Source: Nilaparvata lugens
Lineage: Eukaryota > Arthropoda > Insecta > Hemiptera > Delphacidae
DNA: 64,000 bases
Direction: 5' to 3'
NCBI RefSeq assembly: GCF_014356525.2
Contig: NC_052505.1
Span: 26,350,549-26,414,548 of the forward strand
Each line of letters opens with the position of its first letter. Within the stretch, counting starts at the first letter, position 1. The position numbers were made by a program, and so were the translations under genes. Below the pieces are notes generated by a model, which saw only the letters and a program-made list of their open reading frames with translations, was not told the origin of the DNA and made no database searches. Of this stretch, positions 10,532-25,500 are shown piece after piece.

Positions 10532-13500
10532 CTAAACAGAACAAAATTTTGCTTATTTATTTACTTATCCAGAAGAACTTGGAGAAATGAAGTAATATTT
10601 ATTCATGATGAATTTTTAAATTCAATGAAAACAGCTTGAATGATATTGCCAAAACCACAAATTTATTAAAACAATTAGAGCTACTAGTTTCTGTTGTTTC
10701 AAACCAGTTTAGTACAAGTTTCAGTGTGAACAAACAGCCTAGATTTGGTTGTTATCAATCTCTAGCAAACTCTATATTCATACTCATATCTATATATTTA
10801 CTTGATAAAAAATATTCATATTCCTTTATCATTGATTTGGTCACTTGAAGAATCGGTCGCATTGATGTTGAAAAAAATTTTCAATTTCAAATTGATGACG
10901 TTGAAGCTCAGCTAGAATCCAATAATTTGGAGTTCAGCCACGTCCACAAACGCCCCATAATAAGTGATATGTTGGCCGTAGTTCTCATGTAGACTAACTG
11001 TTTTTATCAATATTACAATTAAAATTCCAGAAATAGTTATTTGTATATCTATAGTGAAAAGTACTGTTTTTCTCCCTGAGGGAAAAGTTTGAAGCCCGAG
11101 GCGAAACCAAGGGCAACAATTTTCCTGAGGGAGAAAAAACATTTTTCACTCGTGATATACACAACATTTTTCCTCCACCTACATTTTTATAAAAACTGCA
11201 AATAAAATAATTTTTAAAAACTTACGTGACCAAACATTAGGGGTATTCACAATGTTGTTTTAGCTAGCTAAAGTGCTATTTGATAACTCTGGATTGTGAA
11301 CGCCCCATCTAAAAAACCATCTGCTATTAGCTAACTGCAGTAGTGATCCAAGCGGATAATTTGTGTAACTTAAAGTTAGTTTGAAAAAGTAAGATTATAA
11401 ACATATGGCTGCCGCTTTAACAGAGATAGCTAGAGTTAGCAGACTCAAACCTGCGCTATCTGCCACCTCGTCTGTTAATTTTTTTCTAACGTATCACTAT
11501 AGCATTGAGTTAACACAGACTTAGCAAATAGCTGGAGTTAGCGAATAGCTCAACTTAGCCAGCTATCTCCAACATTGTGAATACCCCTATTGTGTTACAA
11601 CGTAATCTAAAAAGTAAACAGAAACAGCTGGCTTGTAATCACAGTTCTCCGCCGACAGCGCTATCTGTCGACAAAAGTTGTAACAACAATGACCGCCACA
11701 TGGTGAATGAAGTTCCCGTTTCAAATTTGATTAGTTAATGAGGAATATTCGTTGTCTGGTATTTTGAATAACATGGAATAAAATTTTTTTTACATTTTTT
11801 AAAGATAGTGATATGAAGTTTGTAATAATTTTAGCATATAAACATGAATTTCATAATATTAATCAAATGTCCGGTTGAGGTATTGAATTAAGTTGGTTTA
11901 ATGACTACTCTATATGCTTCCTCATCTGAGCTTAGACCTTCTAACCTAATTCAAATGTACGTTTTTAAAATAGAGATGCTTCCCATGTTATTTAAATGGA
12001 GCCACTTTTACGCTCTAGGGAGTTTTCCTGTTTTTTCCTCCCGAGAGCGAAAAAGTGACACTTTAGTATTATGTTCCAGGGAGTAAAGTAAGCACTTTAG
12101 ACAGGAGGTGGAGGAAAAATAAATAAAAAATAATGTGTGTTGCATGATAAACACATATTCACATAAGTTCAACTCTTAGTTGAGAGTGAAACATAAGTGC
12201 TACTGTTAGTGTCCAGCCTAAGATGCTGTCTTATTTAGTTGGTCAAGCAAGATGCAAACACGGAAATAAGAACTTCTTTGACGCAAATAACAATTGTCAA
12301 CAAAATATTCTGTGCATACAATCGTCAAACGCTGTTCAATTTTGAATCTTTTGGAAAATCACAATAACTGTGACTATTGAGGACATATTGGTATAATGGC
12401 TAATGACTGCAATTTTAGAAGTCAATATACTGTATATTGACCAAGGTTCTAGTGTAATACATTAGTTACTGAACAGTAATATTGTCCAAATTGATTGTGT
12501 AATGAGCTGAATAGCATCTGGAGGTAGCAATAGCTCGAGCTTCTATGTCAGACCAATGTTCCGTCTAACTTTGTTAAGTTTTTTATAAGTTGAGAATGAT
12601 TTCCAAACAAGCTTGTTATCGTCAACATTATTGCGTCATCACAGCGAAGGCCTTCGAGCAAAATTGTTTGAGGTTGGGTGTTTGTATCTCTGATTTTTGT
12701 TGATTTTTCTTCACTGCTCTATTGAGGATCAAATATTTTTCTATCATTATAATTTGTAATTTTCCAGTGATTTATTTATTATTATTGGTTGTTTATTTCA
12801 TGTTAGAAGCCTCTTCACTGATAACAGAACAATGATGATGAACATGTGTGTTGCATGATAAACACATATTCACATAAGTATAATCTTAGTTGAGAGTGAA
12901 ACATAAGTGCTACTGTTAGTGTCCAGCCTAAGATGCTGTCTTATTTAGTTGGTCAAGCAAGATGCAAACACGGACATAAGAAGAGGCTACCAGCTGCTAT
13001 GAGAAGGCGGAAATAAAAATGTCCGGAACTAATATGTATATGGAATTTCCAATCCCGACAGCTAGTGGACACTTGGTTGACGCTCCTATTGTCCCTGTGT
13101 GCAGGCTGCTTTAGGCAATAAGATGAGGGTCATTTGTTTGAAATAATAGACAATACGTTTCTGCCTCACCCAGTGTTAACGGTATAAACGGTAGCGTTTT
13201 ACAGTAACAACTGTGACTTATTTAGCTGAGTGTTGTATTGATACTGGGGTGCCTACACCGTGGAGCGAGTGCTACACTAACCTGCCATTTGTTGTCCAGT
13301 ATTTGAGCGTTGTTGGAGCGAGGCTTGACACTGACACATGGCGAGACTGCCTTCAGCACGGGCTGGCGTCTACAGGGTGAAGCGTCGGCCTGCCTTCTAC
13401 CCGCTACGGAATGCGTCTCAAGCCGGGGAGATGGTGGGAGGGGTGGAGGAAGAGGCGCACTACAAGCGGGGTCGGCTAGCAGCGGTGCTTTCAACATATT

Positions 13501-16500
13501 CTCAGCTGATTCAATCAGCTGACAGACCGGGTCACCTGGTTCAGCAGCACGCACTTGGTTGCTGTCCTCCTTGGAGCAGTGAGTGACAGTCACCGGGCGC
13601 ATACGTTCTTTGCCCCCTGCTGGCTTCTCCCTCGTGTCGTGCTGTTGTATATCAGCCAGTCTCTGACGCAGAACGTCATCTTGGATATGCCTCTGTACAA
13701 ACAAAATACTCCATCAAATTCACATTCCAAATTGCAATTATAAATGGAATACTGTAGTTTGTTTTCACAAAGTTTGATTGTATTAACAATAATAATATTT
13801 AAAATGTTTCTTAAAAGGTTTGTCACTCTAGTCTAGATTCATAAGGAGATTCATCATAAATACTGTATTGCTTTTTATTGACTTCTTCTTTGAACACGGA
13901 CTGGACCCATATTTGAGAAGTATTTTTCAGGTAAATTAATATTGTATGTACTTTTCTTAAAATGATATGAATTTTAAATTTGATTGTTTAAATCTTGATC
14001 GTAGAGGCGTTATTGATATTAAGGAACAGGTGAAATAACCTATTGTAACAATTCAAACACCCCGCTCACATAGGTTAATAATTATTAGAATAGCAGAGTC
14101 ATCACTCAGGCCACCAAATTGGACTCCCTTTTGAACCGATGAGCTGAGAGAGTGAGGACCGTGTAGAGGCAAAACGGAAAGGAGAACGTTTCGAGGCGCG
14201 CTAGAGGAAGTTTGTGCGGGATAGAGAGAGAGAGAGAGGTCCACCGCCTGGTGACATACGAGGATATTCGCTGGTCTCAAGATCACTTGTGAGGCTATAT
14301 ATCCTTAGAAGGATATCCTTGTAAGTACCCAGCATTTTTCTTGGTTGGAATCGTTAATATATGCTTCTAGAAGGGCAACTAGCCCACTTTCATTGAAATC
14401 GGAAAATATCACCACAAGTGACTTTCCATCTACTGCATTAGTTGATAGTGTACTCCGCCAGGGCTGCGCTGAACGCAGTTTTCTCTCTCCAAAAAGAGAG
14501 AAGATGGGTGATCCTTATGGGGATATGAGCTGTGATTGGCTCATTTGAATTTCAGAGAGAGTAAATGTATCTTAATCGTCACTTGCTAGGCTAGAGACGG
14601 GCAACAGCGCTGCGCTATTGCCAAGTTGACATCGTAAGCAAAAGAGTCATGGAGTGGATGTTTCAGCTTTTGCAGTCTGATCCACCTTCCCCCAAATGAA
14701 CCCAGAGAATTTCTGTGATTTATTTGGGCGATAGGGGATGTTAAATTTCTCCTTAGGTGATGTAGTATTAAGCCTTCTAGGTAATCTGAAATACTTACAA
14801 CTAAGGAAGGAATTTTACTAAGTTAATTTACTAATTTTACCAAGTTATTACTAGTTTTTAATGTTACTTTACTAAGGAAGGAATTCAAATTATTTAAAAC
14901 TACAGAATTTTACTAATAATGGAATGATTTATTAACAATTTGAACCATGCAAAATATTATCAAGTTACAGAATTTAAATTGAAAAATGGTTGTGTTTCTC
15001 CACTTGAGATACTTGAGATCAATAGGGTCAGTCTTTAGATTATTATGATAAATTTCGTGAAATTAGGAATATTTGAAGTTAAAGTTTTTGAGATAGTTGA
15101 AAAATCTGTATAGTGGTACTAATGTACACTGAGCATGGAAAATTCAAAATTTTCACGTTTAAATGACTCCCACTCGGGTCCCTGAGAACGAAAAAAATTG
15201 CAATTAGTCTTAAAATGTAGAGAAAAACTTCCTCTTCAAAATGGTTAGTATTTCAATTCCAGGACTCCTGACTTATGGAGTTACATAGCAGGGGTTTCTC
15301 ATCCTTTTTCAGATAAATTGAGTCATTCTTCCAATTTTATTAATGAAGCTCGATTAAAAATTGTTCAAAATATTCGAATTTATACTCAAAAATACTCAAA
15401 TTCCAGAGAAAATGATGCTCTTCATTTAGTATATGGTATCTCTTATTTAACGAATGAAATTTGAATGATTACATTGTCGTAAAGTCTGCTTTATCAAATT
15501 TTACAAATTTTTCAAATATTTGTTGAGTTATAACTTGGTAACTATTGAAGGTACCGTTATGTTTTTGATCTAGAAATGTAGAGAAATTCATCCTCGAAAA
15601 GATAGTTACTGAAAATTTGCTTGCCCAATGCCTAATCCATTACAATTTCAAAAAATTAGTATCAAGTATTTGTGATAAAATCAAGAAAAAGAAGTAAATT
15701 CTTGTAATTACCCGCATTATGTAGTCCAGTCTTTCTTGTTCTTCAATCTCATACTGTCTTCTCAGTTTTTCCTGTTGTTCTCTTACTCTCCTTTCTATAG
15801 CTTCTTCTTCAAGTCTTTCTCTTTCCTTCCTTTCAGCTTCCAATTTTTGTCTTTCTTCAATCTGCTTCTTCAACTCTTCTCTGTATTGGTACTGACGTAT
15901 GTACATTTCAGAAGTTGGCTTTCCCACTGAAACATCAATGAAAAAAACATTATTGAATGATTGAGGACGAAATAATTATTGAGTACATAAAATGATAAAG
16001 CAATCCAACAGTTTCATAGCTCGAGATATCTTGCATTTTGTCTGAGAATGAAGCTAAGCTTAATAACTAGCTTAAGCTAATATGTTATTAGAACCATTTA
16101 CTGTAAATCAATTGATTTTGATTTCCAACAGTCTCATAGCTCGAGATATCTTGCCATTTATTTTGAGAATGAAACTTAGCTTAATATGTTATTAGAAGAA
16201 TTTACTGTAAATCAATTGATTTTGAACAAGGTTTTGGGAATAAAGATCCATTTATGAACGATTTTCCCAAAATAGAAACTTCTTTGGAGGTTTTTATCCA
16301 GACCTAGTGGAGAAGATATGAGACTAGAAACGAAGTACTGCCTCTCATTTCTCATTCATCATTTACTCTGCCCAATCTTAGTTATTGCCCACAAAAGCTC
16401 ACTAATATTCTACATGGACTGTGCTAGTGATGATAATCAATATGAACTCCAACATGAACCTTTTCTAGTAAACTCGAAAGTTCGAAGAAATCTGAAGAGT

Positions 16501-19500
16501 AAATACCTTCTCCAGCAGCTGGGTTGTCAAAAACAGGGGTTGAAGGAGAAATGCCAGAAAAACAATAGGCACTTTTGTGTAAGTCCAGGTTTCCTCTTCC
16601 TATTGAATTATAAAAAAAATATTAAAACTTTATCAAAGTATAATGAGCAAGTTGAAGATGGAATAAAAACGTTCAAGTATGTGAATCAGATAATTATGCT
16701 TTTAAATGAAATGTTAAAGAATATCTAGTAGTCTTAAATACATTTTTTTTCAAAAATTCAAATCAAATTTATTTCATCAAATTGAAAACAATACAATGTA
16801 TGAATCATAAAAATAATAGATAAGCAATAAATACATAATAAGATTCCAATCAACACATATAACTCGTTTTCAATCTGACAAAGCCAGCAAAACCTAGGTC
16901 TGTGCGCTGGCATAGGTACTGATGGCATAGTAGTATTGAAGATCTATTCCCGGATACTAGAAAGACGACTTAGAGTAGAGGTGGAGGAGGGACTGGAGGA
17001 GGAACAGGCGGCGTTTAGAAGAGATCGTCAGACCAGTGATCATATATTTACTATCAGACAAGTCATGGACAAATGACTGAGCCGCGCTGGTGACACCTAC
17101 TTGGCCTTCCTGGATTTGAAAGCAGCATTTGATACTGTTCCTAGAGAGTACCTGTGGTCAGCCTTGAGGGAGGCGGGGGCATCTTATGAAATAATGAAAA
17201 GGATCAAGAGCCTGTACAAGAATGTAACCGGAGTTGTGAGAATAGGAGGTGCTGTGTCCGGAGAGTTTAAAATGGATAAAGGCGTCAAGCAGGGAGACAG
17301 CCTCAGCCCTCTGTTATTCATAGTGGACCAAATATTGAAATATGTAAAAGAAGAACAAGTAGAAGTAAAGTCGGAAATCATCAGCTCCGTCCTGTGTATG
17401 TTCAAGCACTTATCAATGCGGATGACATTGCATTGATATCAACAAACAAAAGAGACCTTCAGAATTCTGTCACGGAATGGTGTAGTGCAATAAGAGACAA
17501 GGGAATGATAGTAAATACAGATAAGAGTAAGGTAATGGTGATATCTAAGATGCAGGGAAATGCAGAAATGGAAATAAAGTGGAATGGAAAATCTATGGAA
17601 AGAGTGAATAACTTTGAATATCTGGGAACTGTCATTTCCACAGATGGAAAGGTTGATGAAGAAATCAATAATAGAGTAAGGAAAGCTAACCAGGTATACT
17701 ACCAAATAAGCAGGACACTACTTGGGAAAAGAGAGATAAGCCAGGGAACAAAAATGAAAATCTATCAAGCAGTTTTTAAGCCCATCCTAATGTATGGAAC
17801 AGAATGCCTGACACTCCTAGATAAGCATAAAAGTAGAATTACCTCCTCAGAAATGAGATATTTAAGAAAAGTCGTTGGAAAGACAAGGAGAGACAGAGTG
17901 AGAAATGGAGTAATCAGAGATACTCTAAAGGTTAGGAAAAATGTAAACAAAATGAATCTTGCTTTGAGTCAAGTTGATGAGTTCAACTTTCAACTTAGAA
18001 TTGAAAAAGTGTATGCTATGCATTCTCAAGTGAACATGACTAACTTTTGTAGGCAAAACGGCTTTGTTGAAACATATGAACCCATGAATAAAATCATGTT
18101 CTTGAAGAAAACAAAGCACAAAGTTTCCATTGATGTATTAGTATTCAAAGGTTGTTTCAAGTTGCTTACTTACAAGATGATGACAGTGAATCACATGATG
18201 AAAGGGTATTCCCAACACACAATGATTAGGAATCCTGTGTCATGCCGGGATTCAGAATAGCAATGACCGTAAATACTATGTATGGTAAGAGTCCATAATT
18301 GTATCTTTTTTCTTTCCTGTAGCCTATTTTTCTTGGCCCTTAATCTTTTCAATTTTCGATTCTTTCCTGTCTTTGTGTAATATTCAGTAAATTTCTTCTA
18401 TGATGCATATCTTAACCAATCTTGTCCATAGTCATTTAAATTTGTATTTTTTCTGAAATAATTTTGGAAGTTGAAATAGTAGCTTATTTTCCTAATCTTT
18501 AAATTGTTGATAAAACTTAACTTTTGTAAAATCTATCCATTGTAGTGTAAATAATTGTTTGCTTGTGACATATTTTTTCATCATGTATCACTCATGTGAA
18601 GTGTATCAATTTTGTGTGTGTTGTTTTAGGAAATTTATTTACCCAGTTTTCTATTTCTCTTTTTTGTATTTTTTAGGGAACTTATTTACCCATTATTCAT
18701 CTTGATCGTCTTTGTATTATAATCTTGAAATGTTTGTACTTATTATACAGTCTTTAAATTATAAATTATGTTATTATAATAAATAAACTTCAAAATTGAA
18801 AGTATTAATGAATTCTGTAGCCATATATATGTGATGTATTAATGAAAGTTAGCTTGAATAATAATGTTTTATTGAATAAAAACGTTTTGTTATATTATTA
18901 ATTGAAATAAGTTTTTGTGATTGATATCTTTTTCAAAATTTTAAAACTGTTTGTTCTATAAATTTTGATATGATTGATTATCGTTTGAAATGGATGCTGG
19001 AGTGTATGTAGAATTTTTAGTGGGGTTTGTTGATTAGAATTTTGCTGGTATGTGATTGTTTTTTGAGATGGAAACCCATTATTGCCTAAAGAAGGAATAA
19101 CAGAGGTTATGACTTAGAGGTAATGAGATAATATTTTTTGTGTTGATTACTTATGTTGATTTCCATAGATGCAAAATAATGATTAATAATGTTGATTGCC
19201 ATAGATGCAGATTACTTATGAATATTGTTTGCCTTTGAAGCAAAATATTATTGATATTTTGAATGTTTTCTTGTTCAATGATTGATAGTAAAGTTTTGTC
19301 ATAAAATGTAGTTTGTGTTTAGAACATTGAAAAGTCGAAATAAACTATAGTATCCGGCAAACGATGATTAACAATATTAAATAATTTGCTTTTTATACAA
19401 TTTTTGAACAAAATTAAAACTAAATAATTTTGAAACCCTGAATGATAAATCATAAATGTGAAATGAACTTGCTATAAATGAAATGTTATATTAAATGATA

Positions 19501-22500
19501 ATGAAATGTAGATATATTATGAAATGATTGTGAATAGAAGATCAATTGTCTGAAATTATTGAAATATATATATTGAAATTAATTTTGTTGTGATGATCTG
19601 ATGTTTTTTACAATTTTGATAATGATACAGGGTGTTATGAAATTCTATTTCTATTTTGAAGAATGGATTAAATTTTGATATTTGAACAGTGAATAGATGG
19701 AAGTGAAATTTTTTTTTATAGTGAAAATTTATCATTGATATGTCCATATTTCACAATTTATGTATTGCTGACTGTATAATAGGATGTTAACAAATTTCAA
19801 TTTCATAAATATTTAAAAATAATTTTCATGTGTATTAGATTGTATTGATAGCCTAATCAAGTTTTTCTTTTAGTTTATAAGCATTTTAAGATAACAGGTA
19901 CAGCACAGACATTAACATTGAAATAGTTATCATGTGAATCTCGAAATCAGCAACAAGTGAACGCCATGAAGAGTGTTAAGAACATTTGGGTGATTTTCGA
20001 ACTAGTGTGACATAACTACGCCAATATCTACGCCAATATCTACACTAATAACTACGCCAATATCTACACCAATAACTAAGCCAATATCTACACCAATAAC
20101 TGCGCCAATGCCAATATCTACGCCGATGCCTGCGCCAACGCCAATGCCCGCGCCAATGCCAAAATCTGCGCCAATGCTGATGCCAACACCAATGTCAACG
20201 CCAATAACTACGCCAATGCCAATATCTATGCCAATGCCTGCGCCAACGCCGATGCCTACGCCAATGCCAATGCTTGCGCCAACGCCGATGCCTACGCCAA
20301 TGCCAATGCCTGCGCCAATGCCAAAATCTGCGCCAATGCTGATGCCAACGCCAATAACTATGCCAATGTCAACACCAATATCAACGCCAAAATCAGTGCT
20401 GATATCAATGCCTGCGCCAATGCCAATAGCTACGTCAATGCCTGCACCAATGCCAAAATCTGCGCCAATGCTGCACCAATGCCAATAGCTACGCCAATGC
20501 CTGCGCCAATGCTGATGCCAACACCAAAATCAACGCCGATGCCTGTGCTGATGTCAATGTCTGCGCCAATGCCAATATCTGTGCCAATGCTGATACCAAT
20601 GCCTATGCCTGCGCCAATGCTGATGCCAATGCCAAAATCAATGCCGACACCAAAGCATACGCCAATAACAATGCCAACGCTTATTGCTGACTTTGTATCT
20701 CAAACTTCAACACTACTACATTACCTGGAGGTAATTGCCATCCATGTTCACATTCACAACTTTGAATTCAGAAGAACAGTCACAGTATCATGAAAGAATT
20801 GATTCAAAAAATCCTCTCCTAAATTATTCCTGTATGCAGAACTCTAAACCTTGAAAGCTGAAAATATCAAAAAACCAAACCTTACCTAAATTAATCCTCA
20901 CCTAAATTAATCCTGTATGCAGCGTCTATCTCTTTTCCAAAAAACGAATTACATTGTCATTTCAAGCCTGAAATGTACATTGTATAATTACAAATATGAT
21001 ACAAAATTTACGTGACTCTGTATTGAATTTGGAATGCAGCCGTCTACTACAAGCATGAGGCAATGCTAACTGAGATGTCACCTGTATCGAGTTTGGTATG
21101 CAGCCGTCTACTACAAGCATGAGGCAATGCTAACTGAGATGTCACCTGTATCGAGTTTGGTATGCAGCCGTCTACTACAAGCATGAGGCAATGCTAACTG
21201 AGATGTCACCTGTATCGAGTTTGATATGCATCAGTCGACTACAAGTATCAGCCCAACACTACGTGCATCCAGATCAGCCCAACACTAACGTCATCACATT
21301 GGAGTCACACTTAACTGAAAATCATACTGAGTGCCTTAATGGACTGTTTTCCAAAATGTGCATCAATAAAATCAACCGCGTCAATAGTGAAAGAAATGAA
21401 CATTTTTTGATTTATTGAAATTTTATGTGAAAATTAAATGTAACAATTCATCAATTCATTTAAAAAAAAAAAATAAAAATAATAAATTTTTCATTCAACA
21501 TACTAAATTTTTTATGCAATAAAAATTAAATTTTTCTATCTATTAAATTTATGTGCAATTTCAAAAAACTATTCTTTACATATTAAACTTTCTGTTGAGA
21601 TATTTTTCTTTAAATTATAAAGCTAAATCAAAAGTAATATTGATATTCTATATTTTGAGATATTGTTTGGAAACATATAACAAACGCTATTGATGAATTT
21701 TTATAATAATTTTCAATATTATTGGATGACATGTAATGTTTTTCTAGAAAAAATTGTTACTGTTCTCAAATTTAAATTTCAACAATTTTCATTAGGGTCA
21801 ATGTAAATTTTTTTTTAAATTTTCAAACAGTAAAATTTTTTTATGTCAAGAGGGGGGTATTTGTAATATTACATTTTTTCTCACATTTGAAATCAAATCT
21901 TCAATTCGAGATCTATGGAACTTTATAGTAAATATCAGAGTCATCAATAGACGGACAAACTTTTTGACGGAGAATTTTTTATCGTAAATGATTGTTGCAT
22001 TGTTCCATGGTGTCACCGGGGCTAATTACTAGATAAATGGTTTATTTAAATCGAGATATATATAAAAATTTAAAATAATAGTTTCAAAATAAAGTTTTAT
22101 TGAGAACAGATGTAGAATGTGAATTCTAAACTTGTAAGTTATAAGTGTCTATAAAATCTATACTGAACAAGGCGTTGGCTTTGTGACTTGCAACTTAGGT
22201 TTTTTCCTGTTAGCCTCTCTAGAAAAATGGCTGGCTACGAGTGTTGTTGTAAAATTTTGCTCTGAATCATTTTCGTTTATTAATGTTTTAAATTGAGTTT
22301 TATACAAATTTTTGTGTTCTATTTTGTTAAGATATAGCTAATTTGTGTCTTCAAGCAAATAGCCACTGTTTTTCAACTGTAAACTAGATAAGTATTTTAG
22401 TTCGTAGTTACTCTAAAAATAATTAGGCTTAAGATATAGTTCTTTGTGTATTTGTATAAATTCATCTGAAGATTATAAGTTAATTTGCTCTGAAAACTGG

Positions 22501-25500
22501 ATTTCTCATTCATAGGCAATAGATCCATTCACAATTTATCAAGAATCTATTTCATTGGAGCCGACAACTATCCTTAGGTTAATAGGTGGAATGCTATTCC
22601 AACCATTTAAGGAAAAATTGGTAGCACGGCAATATATATATATATGGATAAGCATATGACTCTGTAGTTCTCACATTGAACTGAACTACCTTTTTTATGT
22701 ATGGGAACAATCACATTTTTCTCCCATTCTGATGGAATTTTGGCATACTGCCAGACATCTTTACACAACTTCCATATCCAGTTAGCTACTCTTTCCCCTC
22801 CATATTTAATGAGTTCGGGTGTTATACCATCATATCCAGCTGCTTTCCCCAATTTCATGCACTCTATGGCATTTTGAACTTCTTGAAAGGATATCTGCAT
22901 TTGCTCTTCTACTTGATCTTCTTCATTAGCACCATAAATAGGTCTTACCTCCTCCTGAAATGCCTTTTCATAGTAATTTCTCCACACCTGCAATACATCT
23001 TTCAGTTCTGATTTCACCCTTCCCTCCTCATCAATCACACTTCTCACACGCTTTCCATACTTTCCTCGTAGGGCTCGAACTGTGTGCCAAAATTTATTAC
23101 TCATTGCTTGACTGTTTTCCTCAATTTCCCTTCCAAACTCCTCCCATGACTCCAACTTAGCCTTTCTTACTTCTTGTTTGGATTCTCTTCGTCTTTGTAC
23201 ATATTCAGTCCAATCATCTGCATTTTTAGTTCTGAGAAACTTTTTCCATGCCTCCTTCTTCAGTCGAACCTTCTCTTTCACCAAATCGTTCCACCACTTG
23301 GTTCTTTTTACATGCTCTCCCACTACTGTCTTTCCACACACTCCCTCTGCAACTCTCAACAGCGACTTCTTTAGTAGGCACCATCTCTTCTCAATATTTT
23401 CTTCTGAGCTTCCATCAATTTCTTCCTCCTTCCTCAAGAGCTCCTCAGTTATCAGCCTTTGATATTCTCTTCTGTTCTATGCCTTCTTCAATTCCATTAT
23501 CTTTATTTTCTCATACTTGACAGATTTATACTTCTTTGGAGGTCTAATTTGTGTGTCCATAATCAATAGTTTGTGCTCTGTACTGAGCTCCGCACTCCTG
23601 TACACCCTCACATCCGTTACCGCATATCTGAAGTGCCTTGAGTATACAAAATAGTCAATTGCACTTTTGACTCCTCTGTTGGGTGATTCGAATGTGATTT
23701 TATGGATACTTTTATGGGCGAAGAAGGAATTTCCAACTAACAGATCGTTATCCACACAGAACTCCAGCATTCTCTTGCCACTACCATTCAGTACCGACTC
23801 TGCTCCATGCTTTCCTAGGCATCCATGTCCTATTGTGATATCATTGCCTACCCTCGCATTCCAGTCACCCATGATTATTATGTGCTTTGCATACTGTCGG
23901 GCCTTATCAACTGTTTCCTGTAAGGCTGAGTAAAATGTCTCTTTCTCTAGTTCAGCCGTTTTAAATTACTACAAGATATTATTGAATTCACCCTGCAATT
24001 TTAACCAATCCTCTATTACTTGCAAAGTTGACTTTGAGATCCTGTTCATGAGAAAATTTTCCGGTATACAATTGATTAATTTATGGCATATTTGATCAAA
24101 TTGCCTTCTACACACAGTTAGGTCCGTTCGTGGTACAGGAAAAATGGTAGGCGAACGAAAACTGTCCTTTTTTTACATGAGCTGTGAACAGATTTTTATT
24201 TTTATTCAGGTACATAATTAAATTCTTTACAAAAATTTGCCTAATTTTAAGTACTTTGAAATAAGTTCATTGCAATACAATTTGATTACTTATGATTACT
24301 GTGTCACAAAGTAAAATTGTGACGAGAAAATAATAAATAATATTATTGAAAGACGCTCGGTTATCAGCAAAGCTAGCTGACCGCGTAGATAAGGAGGGTA
24401 CCGATGGCACACCATCTTCCGCGCATCGAGACGATTCTTACCGCCTCTGGCGGCGGCGAAACTCCATCCCCTCTACTTTGGGAGAGTATATAAACGCCGG
24501 ACGAGCCCCAGACCACAGCATTCTGCTCCCAACATTCCTCTCCTGTACAGCGGCCCGTTGGCTGCCGTACGTCCCTGACATCCTGTCCTTGTACAGCGGC
24601 CCGTTGGCTGCCGTCCCTAACCTTCCATCCTCCCAGGGCACAGCGGCCCGTTGGCTGCCGTCCCTATCCTCTCACCCTCCCAGGGCACAGCGGCCCGTTG
24701 GCTGCCGTCCCTATCCTTCCATCTCCCCAGGGCACAGTGGCCCGTCGGCTGCCGTCCCTAACCTTCTATTCTCCCCAGGGCACAGCGGCCCGTTGGCTGC
24801 CGTCCCTAACCTTCCATTCTCCCAGGGCACAGCTGACCGTTGGCTGCCGTCCCTATCCTTCCATCTCCCCAGGGCACAGCGGCCCGTTGGCTGCCGACCC
24901 TAACCTTCCATCCCCCCAGGGCACAGCGGCCCGTTGGCTGCCGTCCCTAGCCTTCCATTCTCCCAGGGCACAGCGGCCCGTTGGCTGCCGTCCCTATCCT
25001 TCTATCCTCTCCGGGCACAGCGGCCCGTTGGCTGCCGTCCCTCCTGTCTATCCTTCCTCTTCCTACTACACTGGAGCGGAACCGAGGCCGTAAGGCCAAT
25101 ACAAAATTACCTGGGTATCAATCACCTACCTCTGAAGGTACTCAGGGTGTACGTGATAACTGATTATATTATTATGTATTTCTCAAATTGTACGATAAAC
25201 CAAAAATTTCCTAATAAGAGATGAGGTTTAAAACATTTTCCACGAAAGCCTATTTCGAGTCTAAATAACAATATTATTCGTCTATCAAATTGATTTCTGT
25301 AATAGGTTTCGCTTCCAAACGAGAAATATATTTCCTCATGCAAGAATAAAACCTATTTTTTCGTTGAAAGATCACTTGTTGACGAACATCACAGCATTTT
25401 TAGCAACGTGTTTCAATATAACATATTGTGCTGCAATTTGGAACTACACAGAAGCTGGATCTAGATTCATTTATTTAGAATTAGCTTCATCCTAGTATAG

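Larger units (their letters stand above)
10532..13281 (-). other. CSPP1-like intron 6: holds nested repeats
   Basis: 2.75 kb of AT-rich intron. It contains an outer inverted-repeat pair (11166-11180 / 12106-12120), a Harbinger-like MITE inside it (11238-11589) and a 140-bp direct duplication (12133-12271 / 12843-12984). No coding sequence is recognised. Confidence 0.6.

Noticed and set aside
13310..13743. Plus-strand ORFs of 62-82 codons
   Set aside because: Shadows of CSPP1-like exon 6 on the other strand, which has matching splice sites and phases.
17946..18260. C-terminal 100 codons of the 288-codon LINE ORF as part of the reverse transcriptase
   Set aside because: Similarity to LINE proteins ends at about 17945; the open frame after it is accidental.
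21033..21235. CRISPR-like array
   Set aside because: Contiguous tandem repeats without spacers, in eukaryotic DNA.
24346..25224. ORFs of 185, 131, 96 and 67 codons
   Set aside because: Read-through of the 47-bp minisatellite in several frames on both strands; no domain and register changes between units.
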